Shown here in pieces: positions 26,801 through 38,400 of a stretch of DNA of 64,000 nt. Within the stretch, counting starts at the first letter, position 1; the number at the start of each line of letters is the position of its first letter. The DNA comes from Gorsachius magnificus. Lineage: Eukaryota > Chordata > Aves > Pelecaniformes > Ardeidae. The stretch lies in contig CM067083.1 of the NCBI GenBank assembly GCA_034008185.1, positions 118,194,837-118,258,836 of the forward strand. Direction: 5' to 3'. A model generated the notes under the pieces. The model saw only the letters and a list, made by a program, of their open reading frames with translations, was not told the DNA's origin and ran no database searches. The translations under genes and the position numbers were made by a program.

Positions 26801-27318
26801 ACCTGGTACAGCCACTGTGTTTTGGGGTTATAGTATGGGCATGGCACGCTCCATACCCATACCAGCAGGTCTGGGTGTCAGAGAATGGACCTACGTACAT
26901 CTGCTTTACTGGTGGAATCATTGAGCGCAAAGTGATTAAAAAAGAACTCCTTGAAAAATGCTGGTTAAATAGATGGCACCTTTCTCCCAAAAATCAAAGA
27001 TGTTAAATTAGCAATCAACTTTGCAAGGTAGCCTCTCAACACAGCAGCTAGGCTGTAGCCCCGTAACTCAGGCGCCGCGGTTGAAGAAAGCGCGCGTATT
27101 TAAGAGCACAGCACTCCCTGCCACTGTCACTGCTTTGCACTCTGGAATTCTGGAGTTTCCACCTCTGCTGTCACTTCCCAGGATGCTCTTTGATCACTTA
27201 CATGAAAGCCAAAGGTTGATGCACAGACTTTTCTTTCCCTTATGTCGATGATAGCTGCGTTTTCCACATGCTTTGTTCTGATAAGACTGTCATTCAGCAA
27301 AGCCTGCAGTTGGTTCAT
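20801..27318 (-). CDS. PFN4: PFN4 (profilin-4), complete coding sequence
   Basis: Divergent profilin; in mammals it is expressed mainly in testis, binds actin poorly, and acts in sperm-head and acrosome formation. Coding exons in transcript order are 27202-27318, 24801-24938, 23577-23682 and 20801-20829. All phases close and give 129 residues, equal to the human length. Landmarks in order are [22 protein letters not shown], the central [21 protein letters not shown], then [20 protein letters not shown] and the tail ADYFREKGS. An acceptor seven bases before the ATG (AAAACAG|AAAGAAA) implies a non-coding first exon, probably in the CpG island at 28.4-29.6 kb shared with FAM228. Intron 1 holds a solo LTR. 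Confidence 0.94.
23577..23682 (-). CDS. PFN4: PFN4 coding exon 3
   Basis: 106 nt encoding [20 protein letters not shown] to VEAVEKL plus one base. VATY and [10 protein letters not shown] are the profilin-4 core. Donor GTAAGA; acceptor TTATCTAG. Confidence 0.95.
24801..24938 (-). CDS. PFN4: PFN4 coding exon 2
   Basis: 138 nt, 46 codons in phase 0 on both sides: [16 protein letters not shown] to [13 protein letters not shown]. Acceptor CTAACACAG; donor GTATGT. Confidence 0.94.
24992..25060. repeat. 37-bp-period tandem duplication in PFN4 intron
   Basis: Two near-identical copies of a 32-bp unit starting TGAACTGCTTTCCACCCTCC lie at 24992-25023 and 25029-25060, with one mismatch. They are about 55 bp upstream of PFN4 coding exon 2 on the gene strand, within the purine-rich complement. 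Confidence 0.9.
25996..26567 (+). mobile_element. solo LTR, older copy (avian ERV)
   Basis: Starts TGTATTGGGTCGGGCC, with GAGTTAATTTTCC shortly after; its interior shares landmarks with the LTR at 55754: GTGCTGATAA...ACCGATGTTTT, GATATTCCATACCATATGAC and the 3' TTATTAAACTGCCTTTATCT block. It ends near AAACCATCACA. No open frame or internal viral region adjoins it. Its flanks (ACTGT and GCCAT) do not match, so the target duplication has decayed. It is antisense within PFN4 intron 1. Confidence 0.8.
27202..27318 (-). CDS. PFN4: PFN4 coding exon 1, start codon
   Basis: 39 codons ([20 protein letters not shown] to STFGFH) ending at donor GTAAGT at 27201-27196. The first ATG after the upstream acceptor gives the family N-terminus. 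Confidence 0.94.
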
Positions 27319-28686
27319 TTTCTTTCTGTTTTGTAAAAAGAAATAGATGTATAAATGTTCATTCCCCTTCCCTTTTCTATTGCAAACCAAATCTTCCTCC
27401 ATGTGGAATTTGGGGGTTTCAGCAGAAGTAGTGCTAGGCCTCAGATACGCAAAATAACAAAATAAAAATCCTAAAAACAAGTGAGCAGCAGAATAGACCA
27501 GTAGGAAGAGGGGTCACCTTTATCAGAAAGGCCATAAAAGTCCAGTTACATTTTTACAGTATAAGTATTTCTGGGCTCTTTTTTTCCTGGCATTTAATTT
27601 TCCTCTCACTGAGGAAATAATCCAGGGTGAAAACACTAAGAAATTAGATAAACCTTGCTAAAATTGGCAGATCAAAGCAGAAACAGGGTGGTCGGGGGTG
27701 GTTTCTGGGCCAGGCTTGATCCAAACCAAAAATTATTTTCTTTTTAAATGGCCAGCATTAACATGGTTATTGTTAGACCTCTGGGTCGGTGCGACACTAC
27801 TGGGGTGCTGCTTGGGAATAAACCTTGGGAAATGTACTTCTCTCAGGTGATGATATCTCTGGTTGTCTGCATGAGTAGCAAGAAGAGAAGTGAGATGCTG
27901 ATTAAATCTTCAGAGAACTTGCCAGCAGGCGTCTTGTTTACTTCAGGCCTGGCCCGCTACCATATGCTGGCAAAAACTGCAGACAAACAGTTCTGGTCGC
28001 ACCACTGTGCTCAAAACATCATTCATTTGTAGAAAACCAGCATTTCCTTATCACTAGAGCACAGCCGTATCAAACATCAGATTTAAGTTTCACTTTTTTT
28101 CATGAAGTCGGTATTACACGATAACGTATGAAATCTTAAATAGTAGAATTTAGTAAACTAACTCGGGATAAAGCTTGCAGCTTTATTGCTACGCAATCTA
28201 GAGGGGTTTATTTTACATGAGGGTACTGGAAATTACACTAGTATTGCCATTAAATAAAGGAAATGACATTAATATTGCTATTAGATAAAAGCTTTTGGGC
28301 TTATCGGGCAGCGCAGTGGATGTCCTGTCACACAGGCTAGCGCGTGTATTACTAAGTCCTGAGCAGTGAGGATGAGTTTGAATTACAAACCAAGAAGGAA
28401 CGAGAGCCATTCGGGTGAGGGGTTCGTGGCCAGAGGCCCAGCACCCCAAGAAGCCCGGCCGAAGGCGGCGGGGCTTGGCGCGGCGGGGCTGGGCCCCGCG
28501 GCCGCTGCCGACAGCCTCCCCTTCGGGCTGCCAGGAGGCGGCCGGGCCCGGGCAGGGGCTGGGCAGCCGGGCTGCCTGACGCTTTTCTGCCCCTCGCCCG
28601 GCGGTTCCCGGGCCGGGGCCGCGGCCATGGGCCGAGGCAGCTCCGTCGCCCCTACGAGCTCACGGGCCCCGGCGGCCCGCTGAGGC

Positions 28687-28700
28687 GTCTCCACGGCAAC
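28687..28700 (+). promoter_or_regulatory. RFX X-box-like element 1
   Basis: GTCTCCACGGCAAC is an imperfect inverted repeat fitting the X-box pattern GTNNCC-N2-GGNAAC. It lies on the PFN4 side of the island. RFX factors use such sites in ciliary and spermatogenic genes. Confidence 0.5.
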
Positions 28701-28721
28701 CCGCACCTCCGCGAGCCCGAC

Positions 28722-28732
28722 TGCGCCTGCGC
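28722..28732 (+). promoter_or_regulatory. NRF1-like element
   Basis: TGCGCCTGCGC is one base from the palindromic NRF1 consensus TGCGCATGCGC. This is common in CpG-island promoters, so on its own it is weak evidence. Confidence 0.4.
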
Positions 28733-28736
28733 GCCG

Positions 28737-28756
28737 CCCCCCCCCCCCCCCCCCCC
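28737..28756 (+). repeat. 20-bp poly(C) run
   Basis: Twenty consecutive C between GCGCCG and GGCCCC. The length is prone to sequencing error, and such a run can form a G-quadruplex on the opposite strand. Confidence 0.95.
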
Positions 28757-28805
28757 GGCCCCAACACATCCCGGCATGGCTCACTCGGGGAGACACGCGG
28801 GCGGC

Positions 28806-28823
28806 CATGCTGGGAGTTGTAGT
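28806..28823 (-). promoter_or_regulatory. ZNF143/SBS-type promoter element
   Basis: On the minus strand this reads ACTACAACTCCCAGCATG, an essentially perfect copy of the conserved promoter motif bound by ZNF143 and THAP11. Such copies typically sit within a few hundred bases of transcription starts. Confidence 0.75.
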
Positions 28824-28860
28824 CGCCCGGTCTCTACCTTAAGGACGGCGGAAGGCGCTC

Positions 28861-28895
28861 GGCTCGGCTCGGCTCGGCTCGGCTCGGCTCGGCTC
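28861..28895 (+). repeat. (GGCTC)7 microsatellite
   Basis: Seven perfect GGCTC units inside the CpG island, preceded by a partial unit and followed by a diverged GGCGC unit. Confidence 0.97.
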
Positions 28896-28953
28896 GGCGC
28901 TGGCGGCTGCGCTGCCTCTCACCTGCCCTGGAGGCCGGCTGTCCTCGCTTCTG

Positions 28954-28991
28954 ATTGGCTCATTCACCCAGGAGCTCCCTTTTCTGATTGG
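28954..28991 (-). promoter_or_regulatory. paired CCAAT boxes (NF-Y)
   Basis: Two inverted CCAAT boxes, each reading CTGATTGG on +, with ATTGG at 28954-28958 and 28987-28991. The 33-bp spacing, about three helical turns, is typical of double NF-Y promoters, often bidirectional ones. Confidence 0.65.
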
Positions 28992-29043
28992 TGGGAAGGC
29001 CTACCCGCGACGAAGGAGCCCGGGGGAGAGCGCCCGGGTTCGG

Positions 29044-29057
29044 GTTGCCATGGCAGC
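29044..29057 (+). promoter_or_regulatory. RFX X-box-like element 2
   Basis: GTTGCCATGGCAGC is a near-perfect X-box palindrome, one base from GTTGCCATGGCAAC. It lies about 290 bp upstream of the FAM228 start codon. The ATG inside it is unlikely to be the start, because its frame does not join the FAM228 exons. Confidence 0.6.
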
Positions 29058-29348
29058 GAGAGACGCTGGGCAGCCAGGCGCGGAGGGATCCGGCCATGCC
29101 CCCTCCCCGCCTCTTCTCGCCTCGCCTCTGCCCGGGACGGGACGGCCGCCAGTGGGTGCTGGCCCTGCAGCCGGGGAGCAGGATCGCTGTCCCCACGGGC
29201 GGCGCCTCCTCTTCCCGAGAGGCTGGGGGGTGATGGGGAGGGGACTATTTTCTCTGGCGGAACGACACGGAGGGCGGTGTGAGACTATGTGAGGTGCCTG
29301 GGGAGGGGGCCGCCGCCGCCGCCATTTTCCTCACGGCTGGGTCGTGCC

Positions 29349-29423
29349 ATGCAGCGACGCGGTGGCTCCCACCGCAGCCACTTCCCGACTTCCCCGGGGC
29401 CTCCCGGAGCCTCGCTGGAGCCG
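29349..29423 (+). CDS. FAM228A: FAM228 coding exon 1, start codon
   Basis: 25 codons, MQRRGGSHRSHFPTSPGPPG then ASLEP, ending at donor GTGAGG. The exon is arginine- and proline-rich and lies in the CpG island. It is a prediction from phase, splice site and position; this N-terminus is not conserved enough to recognise. Confidence 0.6.
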
Positions 29424-32400
29424 GTGAGGGGACCCCGGCATGGGGGGTGCCGGGCGGGGGGAGCGCGGGGGTCTGCTGCCTGCCCTCGCCTCCCCTCGGG
29501 CCTGCGGGACTCGCCTCAGGGCTCGGCAGGGTCGGTGGCCCCTGTCACCGGTGTTGCCATCGTCGCTGCCTCCGAGGTGGAGAGGCCAGGCCCGTGCCTG
29601 TGGGCCCTCTGGACATGTGCATGTTACCTGCTAGCTTAGCATTCACAAACTACTAGGTCCTGTTCACAGAGCCGCCCTGTGTGCCCTAGAGGCTCTTTCT
29701 CTCATGCTCTGTCCCAGCACCTGAGGGAATTGGAGGGTACCAGGCCACTGGTAAATGCAGCCAGCTGTGCTTGCAAAGGGTGACATCCATGTATGCTGAG
29801 GGGACAGCGACATGGGAGCCTACGGGCACGGCCCGCATAAAGGCCTTTGTCAGGGGCTTTTGAGTGGACTGAGGCATGCGTGAGAATGCTTACTTTTTGT
29901 CACAGAAATTATTAAAATCTCTTCTCAAAGCTGCTGCAAAGACTCATGTTTCGGCTGAGACTGTGGGTGAATTTTAGCAGATGAGTTGGGGAGAATGTTC
30001 TGCTTTACTGGACTCTAAAAAAGAGAAGCCGCTCTTTAAAAACATTCCTGGTACAAAGCTATACTGCTGACAGTAAAGTAGGATGCAGGTATATCTAGCA
30101 AATTTTAGGCAGGGTTATTTTCGGGGTTGATCATAATAGAACAAATGTCCTAATACAGAACAGCCAACCTGCTCACAGGGTTTAGTATTTGCAGACACAA
30201 CTGTTAAGTTTAACATCAAATTTTGTTTTACCTTTTAAGACTTTGGAAATCCTTTACTGTGTTTCAGTCCCAACACATGATTAAAATTTTAGTTTTAAGA
30301 ACTGCAGAACAGCTGGCATCTCATATAAGTGGACCCTGCCTTTGCCAACCATGGAGAGTTGGCATCTCATAGCAAGAGTCCAAACAAAACAGAAAGGATT
30401 AAGATGCAGTGGCAGCTTTAGTTATTAAGATTGGGGGAAAAAATCTGCGGCTGGAGACTTTAGCACATGTGATTTCTTTAAAGCAGATTGCTACAGCAGG
30501 CAGATTTTCTATGCCTGCTCTGTTTTATCTCTCCTGAGATCCCAATCCTCTGTGATGAGAGCAAACACCTCCTTTGCTTTGTGCTCGCAGAAAGGCTCAG
30601 TCTTTCTTTGTAAGATGGATGGAGTCTTAATACTAGTTACTGGAAACAGACAGAAGGCGGCTAGTGGGTTTTTGTTGTTGTTTTGTAAGCTTAGGAACCA
30701 TAAAAATACATATTTTCTTCATCTTAAACTTGTCTAGGGATTTACAGCATCCCTATCTCAGAAGAGCAAAACTGCTTTGAATGGAAGGAAATCTGCAACA
30801 GATGTCCTGAAGCAGGAGCCCCTGGCACCTTTGCGGGTAGGTAGGCTATATTGCTCATAGGAAAGTGTGTCAACTTGTCCAGTACCAAGTTTCTAGCACT
30901 TTAAGTATCCAGACATTCTTCAGTCCTCAGTGTTTGCCTGTTTATTTTATATCAGAAATTAGTTCAGTGCTGATGAGGGTGCGCTTGCTGTTATTTATCC
31001 ATGCAGGTAATAGAGTGCACTGCTTCCTTTAATCGGTCATTGCAAGATAAGAATAAACTGTGAGAATCCTTCCCCCCACTTCTCGGAGACCACGAGGCCA
31101 GATATGCTTTACAGCATTCCCTGGAGCTTAGTAGACTTGGACTATCTGGAAAAAGCTGAGATTGTTTTCAGAGCAGGGGGCTTCCCACAGGGAATACCAG
31201 CCTCTGTGGCAGGCACAACACTCTGCAGAAGCCATGGGGCACATGTAGGCAAAAAACTCTTCATTTCCAGATGGAGAGAGGCAGGGTGCCTTCTTTCCAA
31301 AACATGTAGTCGTGTCCTAATTGTATGCCTCTGTTGTACTCTCTGTGCCTTTTGTGTCCTCTGTACAGAGAGGGCAGGAAATCATGTTGGAGGAAACGCC
31401 CTCTAGCCTGCCACAACACTAAGGCTCATACGTATTTCTGGGTTTGGAAGCTGTCATACAGTGGCTGAAAAAAATACAGTAGTAGAGGATTGAGAATCAT
31501 TTAGTTTTCCTTGTGTCTGATGAAAGGAGAGAAAGCTTACAAAGTTATGCAGGAGGGAAGGGAAGTCTGATACCATGTGCATTATATTGTCTATTTTCCT
31601 TCCTTTCGTTTGTCCTGGATCACGTGGCAGAAGTGAGGATTTTTTTATAGAAGCAGTTGGAGTGAAGGACATGAGCTTGCAAATTGGAGAAAGGAAATTT
31701 TCCAAACTTGTATGGGCGAGGCCCTGAGCAATCTCGTCTATGAGGTTAGCTGTTCTTCAGGCAGGCAGTGGCACCAGATGAACTCCCGAGGTCACTTCCA
31801 ACATATGCTTTCCTGTGGTTTCTGACTCTTACGGTCGGAAAAGAAAGGAAAACATTTCTGTGAGGAGGCAGGAATATCCAGGCCGGTGTGTCTATCAGTG
31901 CATAACAGTAGGGAATATGAAATGAAACAAATAAAGATGTAGATTAAAGACTTCACCTTGAGCCAATGGTAAGAGATTTGAATCTGCAGTCTAGAGAGGT
32001 CAGCTGGGAGTCAGATAGTATCGCTGAAGTGTTGGGTTGGACAGAGTGAACTCTTAAAAGTCGTCTTGTGCAAAAAAATGTTATCTTGTATGAATACCCG
32101 ATTCGGAGAGTCTTTGTAGATTCCTGTAACTAGATGTTGCCAAAAATAATTCCAAGAACAGATTTTTTTTCCATAGCTGAAAGATCTGGCTGAAGAGCGT
32201 GGAGGTCAGTATCTCTGCAGAAGTAAGCTTTTCTTTTGATGCACTCTTTACCTAAGTAATTTTGTGACTACATTGTTTCCTGGAAGCAGTGTTTCTCCAG
32301 TGAATCTGAACTAAACAGAGGTTTAAATGGAGGTGCCTGTAAAGGGCATTCTGCCTCTGCGGTTCTGCTGTCTCTCTGTTATAAATTGATCCAAGTATAC

Positions 32401-35400
32401 CGGTGCACGTACGATAAAAGAGATGGAATTTCCTGTTTGGAGCTCACAGTTAGTGCTTCAGCATAAGCCTCATCCGGAAGAACTAACTTTAAAAACCACT
32501 AAAATGTAACCATCTCTATTGTGGAATGTAGCGGTTATTTGAAAGTGACTTTTCCGTAATTGAAAAAGGTACAAGGGAAAGAAGTAGAAGTCAGGAGGTG
32601 GAATTCGATAACTCTGAAATGTTTTCAAAACTGACAAGCATTCCGAAATAATTTGTGAATTTCTTAGTACATTTTGTTTCAAAGAACAATCTATTGCACG
32701 TGGAGATGAGGACAGTTACTATCAGAGGGGTTATCTGACTGTAAACCTGGTACTTCATATCTCTCTAACTTACTGTGATAGGGAAATGCTGCTGGTATCA
32801 GCAGTTAGAATTCCTTTAGAGATTTGTTTCATTGTTTGGTGGGAACTGTAAGAAAGCTAGGTTTTTGCTGGTTATACAATAGTTATATATGTTCTTGAAT
32901 GTTTTTGTGTTTCTCCCAGACTAGTTCAACAATGTGTACTGTGAATAGCTCAGACACTGACTGGCTACTAAGACTTAAGAGTCCAAGACCTGTGAGAGAA
33001 CGTGATCAGCAAAGGCCTTGGCAGGTGAGTGACTCTCCACATTCCTTCAGCTGTAGATTCTACTGTGAAAAACCAAAGTTCAGGACACATGAAACCAGTA
33101 GATGTAACTGGGATCCCAGGATATTTGGGTGTAACTGAGCTCCTGCCTTGGAACTGGCCACCTAATACCCACTGAAGTTCTGGACAGTGGTCTGGTCTGT
33201 CTGTCTGTCTGCTCTCCAGGACTGCTGTCCCCGGCACATGCCTGAATTCAGTAGTGAGTCCTACTTCACTGGAACGTCTCTGTGCTTTTGTCCCTCCCTC
33301 CTACTCGTGCTCAGAAATGTGCGTTACAGGAAGATGTGTGTGCTCTGTCCTTCCTGTCACCTTGTCGGTTGAGGCCATCTAGCATCCAAGCACTGCATGA
33401 ATCTTCCAGAGGCATCCCAAAAGTTAATGCTGGTCAGCAGTATTAGCACATTCAGAAATGATATCTCAGCCTGTTTTACGTGTGCCTGAGTAGGCTGCTG
33501 ACTCAGTAAGTGGTGGTCTGATATTACAAGAGGTGTCTTAAACTCTGAGTGGGTAGAACTGAATATATTTTTATATACATCTGTCTTCAAAGAAACATGC
33601 CCCAATCATTAAAATCATGGCTCTAAATTGGGATATCCCAATCTCCGTTGTTTCTGTTTCATCTGTGTGAAATGTTCTCCATCTCCTATCCTCAAATATT
33701 CCTGAGAACTGCTACAAGGATGCTTTTTTGTACTTCCTGCACAGAAATAGTGAGGTTTGCAAGGCAGCATGGTGTGAAGATTTGGGTGAACTTGTTACCT
33801 TTCTATCCCAGTTTGTAGCTTGATTGTGGAACCTAGATGAGAACCTGATCTTTGCAAAGCAGGTTGGCTTTTTTGCAGACCTTTTTCTTTTTTTACATTT
33901 ATCCAGAGGTTCTCCTCAGCACCAGCAAAAAGTGGTGCAGCAAATACTTTTGACTGCAGTAGATGTTTTGGGAAGAAAAATAATACCAAAGATTGGCTAA
34001 CACAGAAGGACTTCTGTCGTGCAAAGGTATGAGTGGAGGAACGAAATGGAATGGAAGGTATGAAGGGAGGAATGAAAAATGGTTATTTGCAAAGACCTGT
34101 AAAATCTGAGATGTTTGTCATTGGGAAGGGGAGCAAAGAACTCTGGAAATAGCGATCCAATGGGTTTTATTGAGCCCTTGCATCCTTTCGAAGTAGCTTT
34201 ATTGAGTTCCATGCAATTTGGTGTGTGGAAAAGTTTCCTGTAAAACCTTAAACAAGCTTGTGACTAGTTAGAATCAGGATGAGAAGCCTGTTGGAGGATG
34301 GAGCTGATGGATAGGGGCAAGGCAGACATGACTGGAAACTACACTGCTTATTTGGATTAAAAATCAATATTAAGCACAGGGAGCAGCAGGCTAATTTTCG
34401 GCTCTGTGCATCAGATGCATCCCTCGAGTCTTGCGCTGCCACCAACATGGTAGGCTTGTGCAAAAATGCGATGGCTTGTAGCTCAGTTTTTAAATGGCAC
34501 AAGAAGGTCACAGCAGGGATGACTTTGAATTCATCTATGGAAACCACAGGAGGTAGGCAGCAGCAGGTCAAGTAGATGAAATACGAATGTTTCAGCCCTG
34601 CCTCTGGCTTAGGTCACTTGGAGGTTAACTTGGTAGAAATATTTAGTATGTAGGTACTGAAACTGATTTAAAACTTTAGTGATACCTAAGCTGGCATTAG
34701 CATCTCTGCAGCTCTGGTGAAATGCAAACTTGAAAGTGATCACAATCATAGGACTCAATAGTTGAGCCTTCCTGGTGGTTTAACCCAGCACCTTATTTCT
34801 CAGTCAGGAGAGGCTGTGAGTGTGCCATTTACAGCAAAGCAGCTAATGTGGTCATTTGTTAAGCTGTAGGAACTCAGTTGCATGCCTGTTCTCTTAGGCT
34901 AAGCTGGTGCAAGCGAAGCAAGTTCCTACCAGTGTCTAAACTGAGGGTTAGTCCCAGAAAGCAGAACAGACTGTAAATTTGTTTTAGCTTAACTGAGATA
35001 GTCTGTCTAAAACAGGTTGTGTTTTAGTTTCCTGTATTGCAACTTACCTCCTGAATTTTTGGCATAATGATGAAAAGCTCATAATTTCTTTTTATAGCAG
35101 ATTCTTCAAGATAAGTTTTGCCACGGAATTAAAATTCTTTGTGAACTTGTTGCTTATAAAAGCTGCTTATTGATGGGGATGAGATACCCCTATTGTGTGT
35201 GTGCTCTCATCTTGCCTGGAGGGACTCCATCCCCAAATAACAGACTGACTCAGTCTGTATTGCTTGTGCTCCTTGGCCAGAGAGCAGGAGTTGCAATTAA
35301 TAAGCCACGTTGCAAGGAATTACCTGCTTAAAAATCCAATTGACAACAGCAATACATTGCAAGGGCTGCTGTTCTTAAATCATGTTTTAGTGTCCTGATA

Positions 35401-38400
35401 CTTGCAATGCAGGGAACAGTTTCTCCCTATTCTGGTCTTTAGAAGGAGTAAGATGAAGATGGTGCTAGAGGAGAACTTGGCTGAGGTCACAGCAGTAACT
35501 GAGATTTAAAGTACAGACAAATTTATGAGCAGAGGCAGCAGTGAGGCAATTTCCTGCTTTGGAGGGATTTTTCTCATTATCTTTCCTTTTATACTTCACT
35601 ATTTTCCTCTGTTTTTCCTTTTATACTTCTATGAATTCGTTGACATAAGACCTCACCACAGTTTTAATTTGTTTGATTGCTGTTTGTGTAGTGTGGCTGT
35701 ATCTGCATTGAAAATGAAGGTTGCTGCCTTCATCGGGCACTGTAAGCAAAAGTGGCAAGGAGCAAGTGGTGGTGCAGTCGCAGTGAGGAGTGGCCAAGGA
35801 GGGGTATGGTCTGGTCCCACTGAATGTGTACATTCCAGTTCTTCCAACACTCTTCTGTTGCTACATTTAACCTAAATGTTCAGAGCAGGTCTCTGCTATG
35901 TCCTGTGCAACCTGCTCTAGGTGAACCTGCTTTAGCAGGGGCGTTGGACTAGGTGATGTCCCAAGGTCCCTTCCATCCCTTGTCATCCTGTGATTCTGCC
36001 AGCTGGGTTATGGTATAATGTGGCTTTAATTGCAACACAAGTAATCAGTTTGAATTCACAGGTAATTCTAACTCCTACTGTAAGTCCTGCTTTTTCTTCA
36101 TGTGTTTTTTGATGTTTTGTTAGGCAGCACCTGATGAAAATCAAGACATCATTGCTTCTGCTCAGTGCATCTTGGACAGAGAAAATTATTTTGTGAGGGT
36201 AAGAAGTGGTATCTCTTCTCTCCTTTGCTGTGTGCTTTCTTGCATGTCAATTTTTTTCTCTCCATCAGTGATTCACGATAACGTCAATTTGTATTCTTGG
36301 AAAACTAAATTTAGAAGTACAAGTTTCTGGCCTCCTTGGGATAGGACTGAAATGGTAACCCTAAATATGAGCTTAGGAATCGTCTGTCTTTGGTGACTTA
36401 CCTAACTTTTGTTCTGTGGGTGTGATTAGGTGGTGAGGGTGGGCCTGTGAATAAAGGGCAGGAGGGCTGATCTGATCTAGCAGGATGCCAGTGTGGCAGA
36501 GAGAAGGTCCTTCTCCTGCTGCCTGTCTAGCACAGTCTGGTGCTTATCAGAGCTTCACTCTGAAGTGATTTTGACTCATGGATTTTCTGCCAATCTTGCA
36601 CTACACCTTAAAAAAATTAGAGTCTGAGTGCCAGAGTCCATGCAAGGGAGAGCTTGGAAACAAGCGGTAATAAGTGGAGCAAGGGAGTAGCAGAAAGAAG
36701 GGCTGGAAAACAGGGCCCTTGCAGCAGTGACCATCCAGATCAGGTCAGCCAAGCCACATAGCTTCACCCATGCACTCTTTAACATAGTTGGTCAATAGGT
36801 TGCATGTTTTTTATTTTCCATTTCTTACTTAGGAGGTGGACAGATATTTGAGGCACAACGATTTCTTAAATCTGAGAAAGAAGGAGATCCTGTACAAGAA
36901 ATGGCTTGAGGATGTTTTAGAGCCACTGCTGCAGAAAATTGAGGACAAAATGGACAGCCAGTCAGGCGAAGAAATAAGGAAAAGGAAAGAACAACAACTC
37001 TCTCTCTATTTAAACTACTGTAAAAAGAAGGTATCAATGAGAAGTAAATTTCTGTCATGGAGAGGGTGGCATACAGAGGTCTGTGGACAAGACCAGGGTT
37101 TTAGCTGTTATTTGCTGTTCAGTTGAGTAGCCTGGAGTTCAGATATGCCTTACCTGTAACTTACTCTTCTCAAGGATTTCTGTAATGGTGACATATGTCA
37201 TTACAGCTGTTTGTTTAAGTTCACCATCAGATTTGAACAATAGTATTGTTTGGTGCAATGAGTATGTGCTGCGGTCTGAATGTGGTGAGACACCATATTG
37301 TGGTGGGTTTCCCTCTGTGAGCTGGACCATTTAGGAGGAAACCTTGGGCTCTGTCAGCTGAAACCAAAGGCTGAGTGCTGTGACCAGGGAGGGGACCACG
37401 CTCTCATGTTTCAGGGGTTCAGCTGGAGCGCAAGTGAAATGTGGATTCATGAATTCTGTAGTTCTGTGTGTTTCAGTACTCATAAAAATTGCAGCCACTG
37501 TAGGAAATATTTGCTAGTTTTGTTGATTTTGCTGTGACTATCACACCACTGTTGAGTATCAGATCCCATGACTCAACTTTCTGCATCTCAGGAGTGGATA
37601 TATAGAGCAATAAGAGCAGTTACATCATCTGCCACAAATAGGATAGTATTTTGTATAGAGCAGGCTTTTGTTGTCAGTGGAAACCACTGCAGAGTGGAAT
37701 TATGAGACTGTAAACAAGCTTCCCATCTGGAAATGAAAATGTCGTGGGAGCCGTGTTGCTTTAATGAGAGCAAATGATCTCTTTTTCAAAGGTCTGATGT
37801 GAAAGACCTATGCATTTAAACTGCACACAACGACAAAGAGGTGAACCAGCCCTACTGCTAAAGTCCTGGGATTTAGGATACGTTGGGTGTACTGTACATA
37901 TCAGGGTCTGCATCAGTCCATCTTGCAAGCTTCTGTGTCAGGTCAGGACTTCGTTGGGTGTCCTTCAAAAGCAATGGCTGGTGTACTGTTATGTGTCCTT
38001 CTCCCTGAATAAGCACAGGACCCGTGATCAGCCTCCACCTTTTCTCCTTGCTCTGTGGTATGGGCTCTATCATCAGCATATCTGAAAAGCAGGCTGAAGC
38101 CCTTCAGAGTAACAGGACAATTAATTTGCATAAGTTTGCAGCATGTGATAAATTTTGCAGAACTTAAGACACTTCTGTGGATTGGTTAATATACTGACTT
38201 CTGGCTGTGCATTCCCCCCCCCCCTTCTTTTTGTCCATTTTCTCTTGCTCTCTTCCCTGATATTAGGCTTTTCCTTGTCCTGTTCCCCAGATCTCCTCAC
38301 CTTCTTGTGTCTCTGTCACCGGACCATTCCCCCTTTCCACATCTATTCTTCTTCCTGTAGTCTCTCTTCTCTCACTCTCTTTCCCTCTCCAGTCAACCCT

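Larger units (their letters stand above)
28400..29640. promoter_or_regulatory. CpG island, probable bidirectional PFN4/FAM228 promoter
   Basis: Strongly CpG-rich block between the first PFN4 coding exon (- strand, to the left) and the FAM228 start codon at 29349 (+ strand). No TATA box is seen. It contains RFX X-box-like, NF-Y, ZNF143-type and NRF1-like elements (separate entries). A good minus-strand donor CAG|GTGAGA at 28923/28922 could end the PFN4 non-coding first exon. The long open frames on both strands here are base-composition artefacts. Confidence 0.75.
30837..32919 (+). other. FAM228 intron 2
   Basis: 2.1-kb intron. It contains a CR1 3' fragment (31715-31830) and a 28-nt block with splice-like ends (32177-32204) described separately. 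Nothing else was recognised. Confidence 0.6.

Noticed and set aside
28366..29656. Long frames (up to 168 codons) over the PFN4/FAM228 island
   Set aside because: Same GC artefact. Only the 25-codon segment from 29349 has a donor and continues into in-phase exons.
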